A DNA stretch of 64,000 nt from Actinomycetes bacterium (GCA_024637115.1 JAGXFU010000015.1:1-64000); one strand, 5' to 3'; positions 16,525 through 26,348 are shown, numbered from the stretch's first letter. Notes: generated from the sequence alone by a model not told the origin. Numbers and translations are program-made.

Positions 16525-16540
16525 CGAAAGGAACGAGAAC

Positions 16541-16756
16541 ATGAACACAGTCACATTCCAAACGAGCGGCGTTCACTGTCGGTCGTGCACGATGATGATC
16601 GAAATGACCCTCGATGAGCTCGATGGCGTCGCTTCGGTGAGCACCGACCATGCGGCGCAGACCGCCATTGTCGAGTACGACGCGGCAAAGACTGATCCCG
16701 AGGCCATCGCCGCTGTTATCCGCGCAGCCGGATACGGCGCCGAAGTCGTCAGCTAG
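16541..16756 (+). CDS. CopZ-like copper chaperone (HMA domain)
   Basis: A 71-residue single heavy-metal-associated domain. The metal site is GVHCRSCTMMIE with C13-x2-C16, a variant of MxCxxC in which the Met is replaced by His12. The rest follows the ferredoxin-like fold (DELDGVASVSTDHAAQTAIVEYD, then VIRAAGYGAEVV). It should pass Cu(I) to the downstream CopA. The ATG at 16541 follows GAAAGGAACGAGAAC, and this start gives the exact HMA domain length; longer upstream frames are shadows of the preceding gene. Confidence 0.85.
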   Translation: MNTVTFQTSGVHCRSCTMMIEMTLDELDGVASVSTDHAAQTAIVEYDAAKTDPEAIAAVIRAAGYGAEVVS

Positions 16757-16783
16757 TCCCACACAACGAGAGGAATTCGAAAC

Positions 16784-17305
16784 ATGTCTATTCAGAACAC
16801 AACCGCAAACAACACGGTCGCACGGTATGTCGTGATCGCCGCTCTGGTTGCAGTCGCATTCTTTGCATCGTACCGGTTCGCCAACGCTGCAAGCGGTGGC
16901 GCGCAGCCTGCATTCAATGACTATGCTGCCACGCAGGCGGCCTACGATCCCACCGCTGGCGATGCCGGTAGTGGCTGCGGAGGCGGCGGCGGATGCTGCG
17001 GCGGCGGAAGCGGTGAGACAGTCGAAGGTGCGGCCACGCTCGATGCCGATGGCATCCAGCGCATCAGTGTTGACGCCACCACTGGGTATAACCCGAATGT
17101 GATCAAACTCGCCGCAGGCGTGCCTGCGGAAATCACCTTCAGCGAGGCGTATGGGTGCCTCGGCCAGGTGATGTCACAGGAACTGAACTTCTTCGAGGAC
17201 CTTCAGACGGGCGCCAAGACGGTTTCACTCCCTGCGCTTGAAGCGGGTACGTACTCGTTCTCATGCGGCATGGAGATGGTCTTTGGCTCCATCGTGGTCG
17301 AGTAG
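16784..17305 (+). CDS. Membrane-anchored cupredoxin-domain protein
   Basis: A 173-residue protein with an N-terminal membrane anchor (about residues 14-36), a Gly/Cys-rich linker CGGGGGCCGGG (about 65-75) and a cupredoxin-like domain (about 83-173) holding EAYGCLGQVM and SFSCGMEMVFGS. The same Cys and CGM-type ligands occur in the cupredoxin part of the SafE-like protein two genes upstream, so the two are probably related domains that pass copper along. It is outside-facing by the anchor topology. The ATG at 16784 follows GAGAGGAATTCGAAAC. No described enzyme activity. Confidence 0.78.
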   Translation: MSIQNTTANNTVARYVVIAALVAVAFFASYRFANAASGGAQPAFNDYAATQAAYDPTAGDAGSGCGGGGGCCGGGSGETVEGAATLDADGIQRISVDATTGYNPNVIKLAAGVPAEITFSEAYGCLGQVMSQELNFFEDLQTGAKTVSLPALEAGTYSFSCGMEMVFGSIVVE

Positions 17306-17320
17306 TTGGAGGCACAAGCA

Positions 17321-19882
17321 ATGACCGATACAACTAACAGCGGCGCAGGTGTGACTACAGAGGTCGCCCCAACGGCTGCCCCCGCAGCAGATGAGGCTAC
17401 GTTCGCCATCGATGGCATGACGTGCGCCTCATGCGCGGCAATCATTGAGAAAGTGGTCGGCAAGCAGTCAGGAGTAGATGAAGCCGTCGTCAACCTTGCA
17501 GCAGAGCGCCTCACCGTGCACTTCGATGCATCAGAGATAGACATTGATGCGATCGCTCAGGCGGTCAAGGGTGCCGGCTATGGGGCTACGTCGCTTGAAG
17601 AGGCTCCCGTTGCAGCCGCGGCCGGCAAGCTTGAGTTCGCGGTCTCCGGCATGACGTGCGCGTCGTGCTCGGCGATCGTTGAGAAAGTCCTGGGTAAGCT
17701 CGAAGGAGTCTCGGCGGTCAATGTGAATCTGGCCACCGAAAGCGCCACGGTCGAGTTCGACCCCACGGTGCTCGGGCCAGACGAGATCATCCGCTCGATC
17801 GAGGGCGCTGGCTACAGCGCTACACTCAAGGCCGAGGACCGCTCGCTCGGATCCGACGCTTCGGATGTACAGCGCGAGGCACAGCAGAAGGCGATCAGGC
17901 TCGACAAGCGCATGTTCGCGTTTTCGCTCCTGCTCAGTCTCCCCCTCGTGATCTTCATGCTCGTACCGTCGCTCATGGAGTCCATGGGCATGGCGGAATT
18001 CAAGTATTTCGCGTTCGCCCTTGCCACGCCGGTCCAGTTCATTGCCGGAGCCCGCTTCTACAAGGGTGCGTGGGGAGCGCTTAAGAATCGCGCGGGCAAC
18101 ATGGATACGCTCATTGCGATCGGCACCTCGGCAGCCTACTTCTACTCGGTGGCAGCCACGTTCGTGCCGGCGCTTGCGATGGAGCCCGTCTTCTACGAGA
18201 CGAGCGCTCTGCTCATCACCTTTGTGCTTCTCGGCAAGTTGCTCGAGTCAAGGGCAAAGGGCCGCACGGGTGATGCGATCAAGAAGCTTGTGGGACTCGC
18301 GCCCAAGACCGCTCGTGTCGTGCGCGGCGGGGAGGAAGTCGATCTTCCTGTCGAGCAGGTCGTGGTCGGCGATCGCGTTGTCGTGCGCCCGGGTGAGAAG
18401 GTCCCGGTCGATGGCGTGGTAGTCGAGGGTTCCTCGGCGGTCGATGAATCGATGCTCACAGGCGAGCCGATTCCGGTCGAGAAGAACGCTGGCGACACCG
18501 TTATCGGTGCAACACTCAACAAGCTCGGCTCCTTCACGTTCCGTGCGACCAAGGTCGGGCGTGATACGGCGCTTGCCCAAATCGTCCGGCTTGTAGAGGA
18601 CGCGCAGGGCTCCAAGGCGCCCGTGCAGCGGTTCGCAGATCGCATCAGCGCGGTCTTTGTGCCTGCGGTGCTCGTTGTTGCCATTGCGACGTTCTTTGTC
18701 TGGCTGTTTGTTGTCCCGAACTACGTGAGCGCTGAGTTCTACATGGACGTCACGCCGTTCATCAAGGCGCTGCTCGCCGGTACCTCGGTTGTCGTGATCG
18801 CCTGCCCCTGTGCGCTCGGGCTTGCAACGCCTACGGCCATCATGGTCGGTACAGGCAAGGGTGCGGAAAACGGCATCCTGATCAAGAGCGGCGAAGCACT
18901 TGAGACCGCCTACAAGCTCGACGCGATCGTGTTCGACAAGACCGGCACCATCACGTACGGCACGCCGGTTGTGACCGATGTGATTGCTCCCGGTTCGCTT
19001 TCCAAGGAGCGCGTTATCGCGCTGGCAGCCGCGCTTGAGCGTGGCAGCGAGCATCCTCTCGCCGAGGCGATCGTTGCCTACGGCAAGGAGTGCGAAGCCG
19101 ATTCATGTGAGGTACAGGGTTTCTCGGCAGTTCCCGGTCATGGGGTCGAAGGTGTTGTCGACAGCGCCCGCGTGGTGCTTGGCAACCGACGCCTCATGAT
19201 GCGCGAGGGAATCGACATCGATAAGCACGAAGATGAGATTCACGCGCTCGAGAGTCAGGGCAAGACGGTCATGTCGATTGGCGTTGATGGTCAGCTTGCG
19301 GGCTTTGTCGCCGTGGCCGACACCATCAAGGACAACTCCGCCGAGGCCGTTTCGCGCCTGGGTGAGATGGGCGTCGAGGTCTACATGATCACCGGCGACA
19401 ATCGCCGTACCGCCGAGGCGATCGCAACGCAGGCCGGCATTCCCGCCGACCACGTGCTCGCCGAGGTACTGCCCGAGCACAAGGCCGAGGAGGTCGCCAA
19501 GCTGCAAGAGAGCGGCAAGGTGGTCGCCATGGTCGGCGACGGCATCAACGACACGCCAGCACTCGCGCAGGCCGATATCGGCATTGCGATGGGCGCAGGC
19601 ACCGATGTGGCCGTTGAGACCGCGGGCATCGTGCTCATCAAGAACGACCTCCGTGACGTGGTCGGAGCCATTGAGCTCTCCCGCGCCACGATGAACAAGA
19701 TCCGCATGAACTTTGTGTGGGCACTTGGCTACAACACGCTCGGCATTCCGATTGCCGCGCTTGGTCTCCTGCGACCGGAACTCGCCGGTGCAGCGATGGC
19801 GCTCTCAAGCGTGAGCGTCGTTTCGAACTCGCTGCTCCTTAAGCGTTTTCAGCCATCGCTAGCGCGCCGCACGGCGGCCTAG
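17321..19882 (+). CDS. copA: Cu(I)-exporting P1B-type ATPase
   Basis: An 853-residue copper pump. Two N-terminal HMA domains carry GMTCASC sites (C35/C38 and C113/C116). The membrane part has the CPC motif (C495-P-C497), the TGE dephosphorylation motif in [11 protein letters not shown], the phosphorylation site D539 in DKTGTITYG, the HP motif in GSEHPLAEA, and [17 protein letters not shown]-terminal helices contain the YN and MxxS residues typical of Cu(I) pumps ([24 protein letters not shown]). It exports Cu(I) from the cytoplasm. The ATG at 17321 after TTGGAGGCACAAGC is preferred over the TTG at 17306 that abuts the preceding stop. It is the last gene of the copper cluster and is followed by a terminator. 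Confidence 0.95.
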   Translation: MTDTTNSGAGVTTEVAPTAAPAADEATFAIDGMTCASCAAIIEKVVGKQSGVDEAVVNLAAERLTVHFDASEIDIDAIAQAVKGAGYGATSLEEAPVAAAAGKLEFAVSGMTCASCSAIVEKVLGKLEGVSAVNVNLATESATVEFDPTVLGPDEIIRSIEGAGYSATLKAEDRSLGSDASDVQREAQQKAIRLDKRMFAFSLLLSLPLVIFMLVPSLMESMGMAEFKYFAFALATPVQFIAGARFYKGAWGALKNRAGNMDTLIAIGTSAAYFYSVAATFVPALAMEPVFYETSALLITFVLLGKLLESRAKGRTGDAIKKLVGLAPKTARVVRGGEEVDLPVEQVVVGDRVVVRPGEKVPVDGVVVEGSSAVDESMLTGEPIPVEKNAGDTVIGATLNKLGSFTFRATKVGRDTALAQIVRLVEDAQGSKAPVQRFADRISAVFVPAVLVVAIATFFVWLFVVPNYVSAEFYMDVTPFIKALLAGTSVVVIACPCALGLATPTAIMVGTGKGAENGILIKSGEALETAYKLDAIVFDKTGTITYGTPVVTDVIAPGSLSKERVIALAAALERGSEHPLAEAIVAYGKECEADSCEVQGFSAVPGHGVEGVVDSARVVLGNRRLMMREGIDIDKHEDEIHALESQGKTVMSIGVDGQLAGFVAVADTIKDNSAEAVSRLGEMGVEVYMITGDNRRTAEAIATQAGIPADHVLAEVLPEHKAEEVAKLQESGKVVAMVGDGINDTPALAQADIGIAMGAGTDVAVETAGIVLIKNDLRDVVGAIELSRATMNKIRMNFVWALGYNTLGIPIAALGLLRPELAGAAMALSSVSVVSNSLLLKRFQPSLARRTAA

Positions 19883-19910
19883 CGCCGCGAGTGGCGGACA
19901 GTTCACGTGA

Positions 19911-19942
19911 GAGAGGGGTCGTATCCGAGAGGATGCGGCCCC
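19911..19942 (+). terminator. Strong hairpin after copA
   Basis: GAGGGGTCGTATCC (19911-19924) pairs with GGATGCGGCCCCTC (19929-19942) around GAGA, a 14-base stem with two G-T wobbles. It is 29 bases past the copA stop. No long T-run follows, so termination may be factor-assisted. Confidence 0.65.
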
Positions 19943-20098
19943 TCCTGTATGGGAGTCGAACCGGGCGAAACGGGGTTCCTCGGCAGGTCGGAGCATGGAG
20001 ATTCGGTGGAGCCTGCACGTCGGTGGGGGTGATGGGGCTACACTTGCTGTAGGGGAGGCGGCCGGCGTATCGATGCGCTAGCACTAAGGAGGAACACG

Positions 20099-20806
20099 AT
20101 GGCGATACCCACACGACGGATCCTCGTCGTTGAAGATGAGAAAGCGATCCGCGAGGCGGTTGGCGCGTATCTTGAGAAAGAGGGCTACTGGGTCACACCC
20201 GCCGAGGATGGTGCCATAGCACTCGATGAGTTCGACAAGCACAAGTTCGATCTTGTGGTGCTCGATCTCATGCTTCCAAAGATTCCCGGCGAGGAGGTCT
20301 GCCGCGCGATGCGCAACACCTCTGATGTACCGATCATCATGCTCACGGCCAAGGGCGAACTCGAGGATCGGGTGACCGGCCTTGAGCTCGGTGCCGACGA
20401 TTATCTGGTAAAGCCGTTCTCGCCTCGCGAGCTTGTGGCGCGCGTTCGGGCGTTGCTTCGTCGTGCGAATGTGGGCGATGAGCCCCAGCGTGAGCATCTC
20501 GATTTCGGAGACCTGGCAATCGATGTCGCATCGCACAAAGCGTTCCTTGCAGGCCAAGAGCTCGATCTGACGGCCAGTGAATTCAAACTGCTACTTACGC
20601 TCGCCCGGTACCCGGGTCGCGTGTATTCACGCATGGAGCTCGTTGAGAAGGTCCTTGGCTATGACTTCGAGGGCTATGAGCGCACGATCGACAGCCACGT
20701 GAAGAACCTGCGTGCCAAGCTTGAGGATGATCCCAAGGAGCCAACGTTCATCTACACCGTGCACGGAGTGGGCTATCGCTTTGAGCCACCGATCGACGCG
20801 GAGTAG
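20099..20806 (+). CDS. OmpR/PhoB-family response regulator
   Basis: A 235-residue two-domain regulator. The receiver domain (about 6-120) has the acidic pair EDE, the phospho-acceptor D56 in VLDLMLP, the Thr in MLTAKGE and the Lys in LVKPFSPRE. The winged-helix domain (about 135-230) has the OmpR pattern SEFKLLLTLARYPGRVYSRMELVEKVLG and ERTIDSHVKNLRAKLEDD. The ATG at 20099 has a strong AAGGAGGAACACG site. The kinase gene follows three bases later, giving a complete two-component pair. The regulon is unknown; the copper cluster just upstream is a candidate by position only. Confidence 0.93.
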   Translation: MAIPTRRILVVEDEKAIREAVGAYLEKEGYWVTPAEDGAIALDEFDKHKFDLVVLDLMLPKIPGEEVCRAMRNTSDVPIIMLTAKGELEDRVTGLELGADDYLVKPFSPRELVARVRALLRRANVGDEPQREHLDFGDLAIDVASHKAFLAGQELDLTASEFKLLLTLARYPGRVYSRMELVEKVLGYDFEGYERTIDSHVKNLRAKLEDDPKEPTFIYTVHGVGYRFEPPIDAE

Positions 20807-20809
20807 TCT

Positions 20810-22189
20810 GTGGCCGTTCCCGCCCTCAAAGGACCACTGAGCAGGCGTCTTGCGCTCTCATTTGCGGCTACCGCCGCACTTACCATGGCGCTCGCGGCCG
20901 GCATACTGTTCGTGGTGTGGAATGGCCAGTTCGATGCATACGTCAAAGAGAATCTGCAGGAGACCGCGGATGGTGCAGCGGTGTTCCTCGAGCGCACCTA
21001 CACACCCGGTCAGGGTTGGTCGCTGCAGGCCTTTTCCCAGCTTCCGCGGTTTGGCGTATTCTCCGGACTTGCGCTTCAGGTGCTCGACGCGCACGGCAGC
21101 ATCGTCTATGACGACAGTGAGATCGGACTCAAGTACCAGATGATGGGTGATTCGGTCCCCGGCGCCAGGGAACCCCAGGATCCGATCATGGCTTCAACGA
21201 TCGAGGTTCAGGGAGTCGTGGTGGGTCTCGTGCGCGTGTGGCCTTTGTCGTCTGAAGGTCTGCTCTCTGAGAAAGATGTTCGTTTTCAGCGATCGAGTAC
21301 TGCGGGGCTCCTGATGGCGGCGGTGATCGCCGTGGTCCTCGCTTCGCTCTCCGGTCTCTGGTTCGCGGTGACACTCGTGAAACCCATCGATCGCATCACC
21401 GCTGCCGCGGAGGCACTGCGTGGCGGCGATCGCGACGCGCGCAGCGGCATCAGTGGTGAGGACTCGATCGGTGTCCTTGGCAGGACCTTCGACGAGATGG
21501 CCGATTCGATCGAGGCGGATCGCGAGATGGAACGCAGGCTCACGGCGGATGTCGCCCATGAGTTGCGCACGCCGCTGCAGGCGATTCAGGCCACCGTAGA
21601 GGCCATGCAAGACGGGGTACTTCCGGCCGACGAAGAGCACCTTGGGGTGGTCCGCAACGAGACCGTGCGCCTGGCCCGGCTCACCAACGGCATTCTTGAA
21701 CTCACCCGCCTTGAGCGGGGGAGCGTGCCCATGGAGATGCGTCTGATCGACGCTGCCGATCCTGTCCGTATGGCGATCGATTCGCACCGTGCGCTCATGG
21801 AGGCGGTGGGTCTGACCCTCCACGTCGATCTGGCCAATGGCTTGAGGGTGCAGGCCGACCCCGATCTGCTCACCCAGGCGGTTGGAAACCTACTCTCCAA
21901 TGCGGCACGCTACACGCCCGAGGGCCGCGTGACGGTCTCGTTGCGCCATGACGAAGGCTGTGCGCTCGTTGAGGTCGCCGATACGGGAATCGGCATTGCC
22001 GAGGAAGATGCGGACAAGGTATTCCAGCGTTTTTGGAGAGCTGATAGCGCGCGGCATACAGCGACCGGAGGATTAGGTATCGGCCTTGCGCTCGTGAAAG
22101 AGATCGTTGAGCGCCACGGAGGTAGCGTTGGCGTTGCCGGGCGCGACGAAGGCGGCAGTGTCTTCTCAATCCGGATTCCGCTCGCCTAG
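20810..22189 (+). CDS. HAMP-containing sensor histidine kinase
   Basis: A 459-residue kinase that pairs with the preceding regulator. Two membrane helices (about 12-36 and 163-187) enclose an extracytoplasmic sensor region of about 125 residues with no recognised fold. A HAMP domain follows, then HisKA with phospho-acceptor H250 in DVAHELRTPLQAIQ, and the ATP-binding domain with NLLSNAARYTPEG, DTGIGI and GIGLALVKEI. The GTG at 20810 is adopted because it keeps the N-terminal membrane helix. Its stop codon overlaps, tail to tail, the stop codon of the cytochrome gene on the other strand. Confidence 0.92.
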   Translation: MAVPALKGPLSRRLALSFAATAALTMALAAGILFVVWNGQFDAYVKENLQETADGAAVFLERTYTPGQGWSLQAFSQLPRFGVFSGLALQVLDAHGSIVYDDSEIGLKYQMMGDSVPGAREPQDPIMASTIEVQGVVVGLVRVWPLSSEGLLSEKDVRFQRSSTAGLLMAAVIAVVLASLSGLWFAVTLVKPIDRITAAAEALRGGDRDARSGISGEDSIGVLGRTFDEMADSIEADREMERRLTADVAHELRTPLQAIQATVEAMQDGVLPADEEHLGVVRNETVRLARLTNGILELTRLERGSVPMEMRLIDAADPVRMAIDSHRALMEAVGLTLHVDLANGLRVQADPDLLTQAVGNLLSNAARYTPEGRVTVSLRHDEGCALVEVADTGIGIAEEDADKVFQRFWRADSARHTATGGLGIGLALVKEIVERHGGSVGVAGRDEGGSVFSIRIPLA

Positions 22190-23103
22190 TCGTCCTCGTC
22201 CTCCCAGCCCCCGGTCACGCTGTGGCACTCGCCACAGTTGTCGTTTTCGGGATGCTCGTCATTGGGCCGTGTGTGGCAGTCGCCGCAGGTAGAGTTGGCA
22301 CCCGGATGGTTGAACGCCCAGGAATCCGAGGTCTTATGGCACAAGGTGCAGTCTGCTACTGACTGGTGGGCCTCATTGGTGGGCGCATCATGACATTCTG
22401 TGCACACTGCCGAATCGGGATGGCTGAACGCCCAGTCAGCGAACCCGGTGTGACACGCTTCGCAGTCGGTTCGCTCTGTATGATCCTCAGGAATCTGCAG
22501 TGAGTGACAGGAGAGGCAGCCCGTGGCCGCCAGGTCGTGACATTCGCTGCAGCCCACACTCGGATGTCCGGCGATGTTAGCCTCTCCTGCTCCCGGTGCC
22601 GCTACCTGGTCGCTGCCGATGGCTGCCGTGCGGGCGGCATCCGCGACAGGATCGTAGATACCGGCTTCCTTCAGGGCGGCCACGGTCACCTCATGACCGA
22701 TCGAGGCGTGACACTGTTTGCAGGCGGCTCGTTCAGCGTGCTCCGCGTGGGAGAACGCCTCACCGTTGTCGGGCTCGATCACGTCGTCGTGACACTCGGT
22801 ACATCGCGCATTGGGAAGCTCCGGTGACTCGGGCCTCGGAAACGTGATGTCACCCCTGAAGTGGGATACGACTTCGAGAAGGGCTACAGGCTTGTGCGCG
22901 AGATGGTTGATCAGGCCTGGATCCACATGGCATGTGACACAGTCTGCTTCCTCGCCATGCGGTCCCGCCTGCCAGGCGGTGTAGTAGGGGCCCATCTCAT
23001 GGCACGTTGGGCAGAACGAGGATGCTTCGGTCGCGACTCCCGCGACAACCAGGAGTACAAGCGCTCCCACGCCGAATGCGGTCCACATGACCCAACGCTT
23101 CAT
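22186..23103 (-). CDS. Membrane-anchored NapC/NirT-type cytochrome with eleven haem sites
   Basis: A 305-residue c-type cytochrome. An N-terminal anchor helix (about 5-24) is followed by a NapC/NrfH-like segment (FCPTCHEMGPYYTAWQAGPH, then CVTCH, then HFRGD). Eleven CxxCH motifs are present: CPTCH, CVTCH, CTECH, CKQCH, CSECH, CLSCH, CEACH, CTECH, CTLCH, CGDCH and CGECH. NapC-type proteins draw electrons from the quinone pool; the seven or more extra haems past the NapC part would extend the wire outward. No terminal reductase gene lies beside it. The partner is a lipoprotein gene 12 bases upstream in the same operon. Suggested role: electron transfer to an extracellular or periplasmic acceptor (inference). 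Confidence 0.88.
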   Translation of the reverse strand: MKRWVMWTAFGVGALVLLVVAGVATEASSFCPTCHEMGPYYTAWQAGPHGEEADCVTCHVDPGLINHLAHKPVALLEVVSHFRGDITFPRPESPELPNARCTECHDDVIEPDNGEAFSHAEHAERAACKQCHASIGHEVTVAALKEAGIYDPVADAARTAAIGSDQVAAPGAGEANIAGHPSVGCSECHDLAATGCLSCHSLQIPEDHTERTDCEACHTGFADWAFSHPDSAVCTECHDAPTNEAHQSVADCTLCHKTSDSWAFNHPGANSTCGDCHTRPNDEHPENDNCGECHSVTGGWEDEDD

Positions 23104-23115
23104 GGTCAGCCCTTA

Positions 23116-23493
23116 CTATCGCGTGATCTTGACGGCTCCGGCCGTGGCCTGCACGGGGTATGACTCCGCCACCGGTCCTTCGAACCAGACCTCGACGGTC
23201 AGTCCTGGCGCCAACGAGTCCGGGCTCGCGGATCTGCCCTCGGCATCGTAGAAACGCGTTGTGGCGGTGATGGCGACACTCGCGCGGTCATACGCTGTGT
23301 CGCTCTCGTTCTGGCCCTCTACGAGCATGGAACCCGTGCCGCCGGCGGTCATATCGATCTGGGAGATCGTGCCACGGATGGACGGTGCATCGGCAGGCGG
23401 TCCGCTCTCCGCGCACCCGGCGGTCACCAGGATAATGAACACGATGCACCCCACGCTCAACAGGCGAGTGATTCGCCATGTTCGCTCCACCAC
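23116..23493 (-). CDS. Small lipoprotein upstream of the multihaem cytochrome
   Basis: A 125-residue protein with a lipoprotein signal peptide (LLSVGCIVFIILVTAGCAES; lipobox VTAGC). The mature part, about 95 residues, looks all-beta (IRGTISQIDM, GSMLVEGQ, ASVAITATTRFYD, LTVEVWFEG), similar in layout to YobA/DUF3221-type lipoproteins, though this is a weak call. The start is a GTG at 23493, or the adjacent GTG at 23490, behind GAGGAAAGGGG. The longer upstream frame lacks coding character. It probably sits on the outer face of the membrane with the cytochrome encoded next. Confidence 0.72.
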   Translation of the reverse strand: MVERTWRITRLLSVGCIVFIILVTAGCAESGPPADAPSIRGTISQIDMTAGGTGSMLVEGQNESDTAYDRASVAITATTRFYDAEGRSASPDSLAPGLTVEVWFEGPVAESYPVQATAGAVKITR

Positions 23494-23590
23494 GGGGACC
23501 CCTTTCCTCGTGTAGACTATTCCACCGTTGCACCACTTTGATTCTTGCATGCGCGTATTCGATTCTCGCAGTCGAAAGGAACCCTTCGCA

Positions 23591-24556
23591 ATGATGTATC
23601 TTCTTGCAGCCGGTGGTTTTGTGCTGCTGTTCGCAGGCGGTGAACTCCTTGTCCGCGGTGCAGTCGCCGTGGCCCGCCGGTTCGGTCTCTCGCAGCTTCT
23701 CGTTGGCATGACGGTCGTGGCCTTCGCCACGTCTGCGCCCGAGCTCGTAGTCTCGCTTCAGGCGACCCTCGGCGGTCAGCCGGACCTTGCGCTTGGCAAT
23801 GTCGTTGGTAGCAACATCGCCAATGTGCTTCTCATTCTGGGTATGGCGGCCGTCGTGCATCCGATGCGGTTTGATACCCGCGAGGTGCGCCGCGACACGC
23901 TTGTCATGCTGGCTGCTACGGTTGCGCTCGTAGTGGTGACACGCGGCAGCGAAGTGGGTCCCTCGGTAGGAATCTCGTTCGTGCTGGCAATCGCTGCCTA
24001 TGTCGGCTACTCATACTGGGTCGAGGTCTACCGTGATTCGCCCGGGCGTCTACTCCACGAACATGAGGCGGAGGAGTTCTCGCATGTAACACGCAAGCTC
24101 TGGCTCGGAATCGCGAACATCTCTTTCGGGCTTGTCGGCCTGATTGCCGGGTCACGCATGCTTGTGAGCGGAGCGACGGACATTGCCCGCTCGTTTGATA
24201 TGCCGGAGGCCGTCATAGGTCTGACGCTCGTGGCGATCGGAACCTCCCTGCCTGAGCTTGCAGCGTCACTGGTTGCGGCGATCCGGGGCCATTCCGATGT
24301 GGCGATAGGGAATGTGATCGGCAGTAATCTGTTCAATATCCTCGCGATTCTGGGAATCACCTCGATCGTGGCGCCGGTCGAGATCAGCGCGTCGATTGCC
24401 GGGTTCGATGTCTTCGTTGCGCTGTTCGTGGCGCTCGCCGTGGCTCCCTTTCTACTCTATCGTGGACGTATCGGTCGGGTTGTCGGTGCGATACTGCTTG
24501 CAGGGTACGTGACGTACACAGTGGTGCTCTATACGGGAATCTTCCCGGGGGCATAA
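23591..24556 (+). CDS. Calcium/sodium antiporter (CaCA family, YrbG-like)
   Basis: A 321-residue membrane protein with about ten helices in two homologous halves. The alpha-repeat signatures are ATSAPELVVSLQATLGGQPDLALGN, given here as ATSAPELVVS and NVVGSNIANVLLILG in half one, and GTSLPELAASLVA and NVIGSNLFNILAILG in half two. It exchanges Na+ for Ca2+ across the membrane (family knowledge). The ATG at 23591 (or 23594) has GAAAGGAACCC upstream; longer frames are not needed. It is divergent from the lipoprotein-cytochrome pair and shares a 97-base intergenic region with it. Confidence 0.9.
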   Translation: MMYLLAAGGFVLLFAGGELLVRGAVAVARRFGLSQLLVGMTVVAFATSAPELVVSLQATLGGQPDLALGNVVGSNIANVLLILGMAAVVHPMRFDTREVRRDTLVMLAATVALVVVTRGSEVGPSVGISFVLAIAAYVGYSYWVEVYRDSPGRLLHEHEAEEFSHVTRKLWLGIANISFGLVGLIAGSRMLVSGATDIARSFDMPEAVIGLTLVAIGTSLPELAASLVAAIRGHSDVAIGNVIGSNLFNILAILGITSIVAPVEISASIAGFDVFVALFVALAVAPFLLYRGRIGRVVGAILLAGYVTYTVVLYTGIFPGA

Positions 24557-24567
24557 GGGGAGCTGGC

Positions 24568-24792
24568 ATGATCCTGGGATACACGCTTCAGTGGATCAAC
24601 ATCACGTTCGGTGGACTTGTTGTCTTTGCACTTCTGGCCTTCCAGATGCTCGTGGGTATGCGCAAGATCAAGTTCAAAGGGCGAACCCACATGAAGGTGC
24701 ATAGGTATGGTGCCTGGGTTCTTGTCGTGCTTGCGGCGGGACACGGGTTCCTTGCGCTTACACTTCTGAACGGATGGAAGATCCTCAGCTAG
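24568..24792 (+). CDS. Small two-helix membrane protein
   Basis: A 74-residue protein with two hydrophobic segments (about 9-30 and 48-68) joined by a basic loop [19 protein letters not shown]. Conserved-looking histidines at the loop and second helix ([19 protein letters not shown]) recall small haem- or quinone-binding membrane proteins, but no family is firmly recognised. The ATG at 24568 has AAGGGGAGCTGGC upstream, and the gene starts 11 bases past the antiporter stop, so cotranscription is likely. Confidence 0.65.
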   Translation: MILGYTLQWINITFGGLVVFALLAFQMLVGMRKIKFKGRTHMKVHRYGAWVLVVLAAGHGFLALTLLNGWKILS

Positions 24793-24958
24793 ACAGCGCG
24801 ACGCTTCCTTCGGGGCATATCGGTTGCACTCCGACCTACACTCGAAACACTCCATACCGTACAATGGCGGCGTACCGCCGCATCCCTGCAGCCCAATCGT
24901 CGTTCCCCGGGTGCGTCGGCTCCACTGCCGCACGAAGACCCCGAAAGGACGACTGCAT

Positions 24959-25849
24959 ATGACGCAGCCGATGGGCCTTCGCCCTGATTCCCAGGGCAAA
25001 GTACGCGACCTCTACGATCTGGGTGACCGGCTGCTGCTGGTCGCGAGCGACCGCATCAGCGCGTTCGATTTCGTGCTACCGGACACGATCCCGTTCAAGG
25101 GCGAGATCCTTACAAAGCTCTCGCTCTTCTGGTTCGATCTGCTCGGCGATGTCGTGCCGAATCACTTGCTCTCCACCGATGTTTTGGAGCTACCTCCCGA
25201 GTTTGCGGCGCACGCTGATTATCTACGCGGACGCTTCATGCTCGTGAAGAAGGCCACGGTGTTTCCGGTCGAATGCATCGTGCGCGGATATCTCGCGGGG
25301 AGCGGACTGAAGGAATACAACCGTGAAGGTACGGTATGCGGTATTGAGCTGCCTGCTGGTCTGGTGGACTCCAGTCGGCTCGAGACTCCGATATTCACGC
25401 CAAGCACGAAAGCTGAGATCGGCGACCATGATGAGAACATCAGCTACGAACGCATGGTCGAGATCATTGGCGCTGAACCAGCGGCCGAGCTCCGCCGTGC
25501 GTCCATCGAGGTGTACTCGCGAGCACGTGCACATGCCGCCGTTCGCGGGGTGATCATCGCCGATACCAAGTTCGAGTTCGGTGTGATCGATGGCAAGATC
25601 ACGCTGATCGACGAAGTGCTTACGCCGGATTCAAGTCGTTTCTGGCCTGCCAATGAGTACGAGGCGGGTCGTAGCCAGGGGAGCTTTGACAAGCAGTACG
25701 TGCGCGACTGGCTCGAGGGCAGTGGGTGGGACAAGACCCCGCCGCCGCCCAGACTGCCCGATGAAATCGTGCAGGGAACGAGCGAGCGCTACATCCAGGC
25801 CTATGAATTGATCACGGGCTGTACGTTCCAACCAGAGGGAAGTGCATAG
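24959..25849 (+). CDS. purC: Phosphoribosylaminoimidazole-succinocarboxamide synthase
   Basis: A 296-residue SAICAR synthetase, which joins aspartate to CAIR in de novo purine synthesis. Motifs include [54 protein letters not shown] and [14 protein letters not shown]. The ATG at 24959 follows GAAAGGACGACTGC and starts at the usual position; the upstream in-frame extension lacks family similarity. A TACAAT hexamer at about 24860 could be a -10 box. Downstream genes purS and purQ lie close, separated by one unrelated membrane-protein gene. Confidence 0.95.
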   Translation: MTQPMGLRPDSQGKVRDLYDLGDRLLLVASDRISAFDFVLPDTIPFKGEILTKLSLFWFDLLGDVVPNHLLSTDVLELPPEFAAHADYLRGRFMLVKKATVFPVECIVRGYLAGSGLKEYNREGTVCGIELPAGLVDSSRLETPIFTPSTKAEIGDHDENISYERMVEIIGAEPAAELRRASIEVYSRARAHAAVRGVIIADTKFEFGVIDGKITLIDEVLTPDSSRFWPANEYEAGRSQGSFDKQYVRDWLEGSGWDKTPPPPRLPDEIVQGTSERYIQAYELITGCTFQPEGSA

Positions 25850-25853
25850 CGCC

Positions 25854-26345
25854 ATGGCACGTCGCAATCCACAGAATGAACGCTACCGCAAGGACGCGCA
25901 GATCGGTACGACTCGTAAAAGTGCGTCAAGCGCCAAGCCCAAGCGATCGGCAGGCACGGTTGATAGCCGCAGCACCTCAAAGGGCTCCTCGGCAGGCTCA
26001 AAGAAGAAGACCGCCCAGTTCGAGCCTGATACACCGCGCTTTCGCCGTTGGCGCAAGTACTGGCTCGGTCTCCTGGTTGCGGCGATCGTGTTCTCTCTCG
26101 GAGCATGGTGGCAGCAGGGTACGGTGAGCGGAACGGCGTCGCTGATCGCGGCCTACACGTGTCTGTTCACCGGCGTGTACATCGACATCACCAAGATTCG
26201 TCGGATGCGCAAGGAATGGCGCGCCGAGCAGGAGGAGTCGGGCAAAGGCAAGAAGTCAAAAAAGGCCGATGCCGACAAGACCGCTGACGCCGACGTTGAG
26301 GTCGATGTCAGCGTGAAGACTAAGGTGAAGAAGGGGGACTCGTAG
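25854..26345 (+). CDS. Basic two-helix membrane protein inside the pur cluster
   Basis: A 163-residue protein of unknown function. Residues 1-60 are basic, Ser/Lys-rich and probably disordered. Two membrane helices follow (YWLGLLVAAIVFSLGAWW and ASLIAAYTCLFTGVYIDI) and a charged tail of Lys/Glu/Asp. It starts four bases after purC and ends three bases before purS, so it is cotranscribed with purine genes, but nothing ties it to purine synthesis chemically. Confidence 0.7.
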   Translation: MARRNPQNERYRKDAQIGTTRKSASSAKPKRSAGTVDSRSTSKGSSAGSKKKTAQFEPDTPRFRRWRKYWLGLLVAAIVFSLGAWWQQGTVSGTASLIAAYTCLFTGVYIDITKIRRMRKEWRAEQEESGKGKKSKKADADKTADADVEVDVSVKTKVKKGDS

Positions 26346-26348
26346 TCC

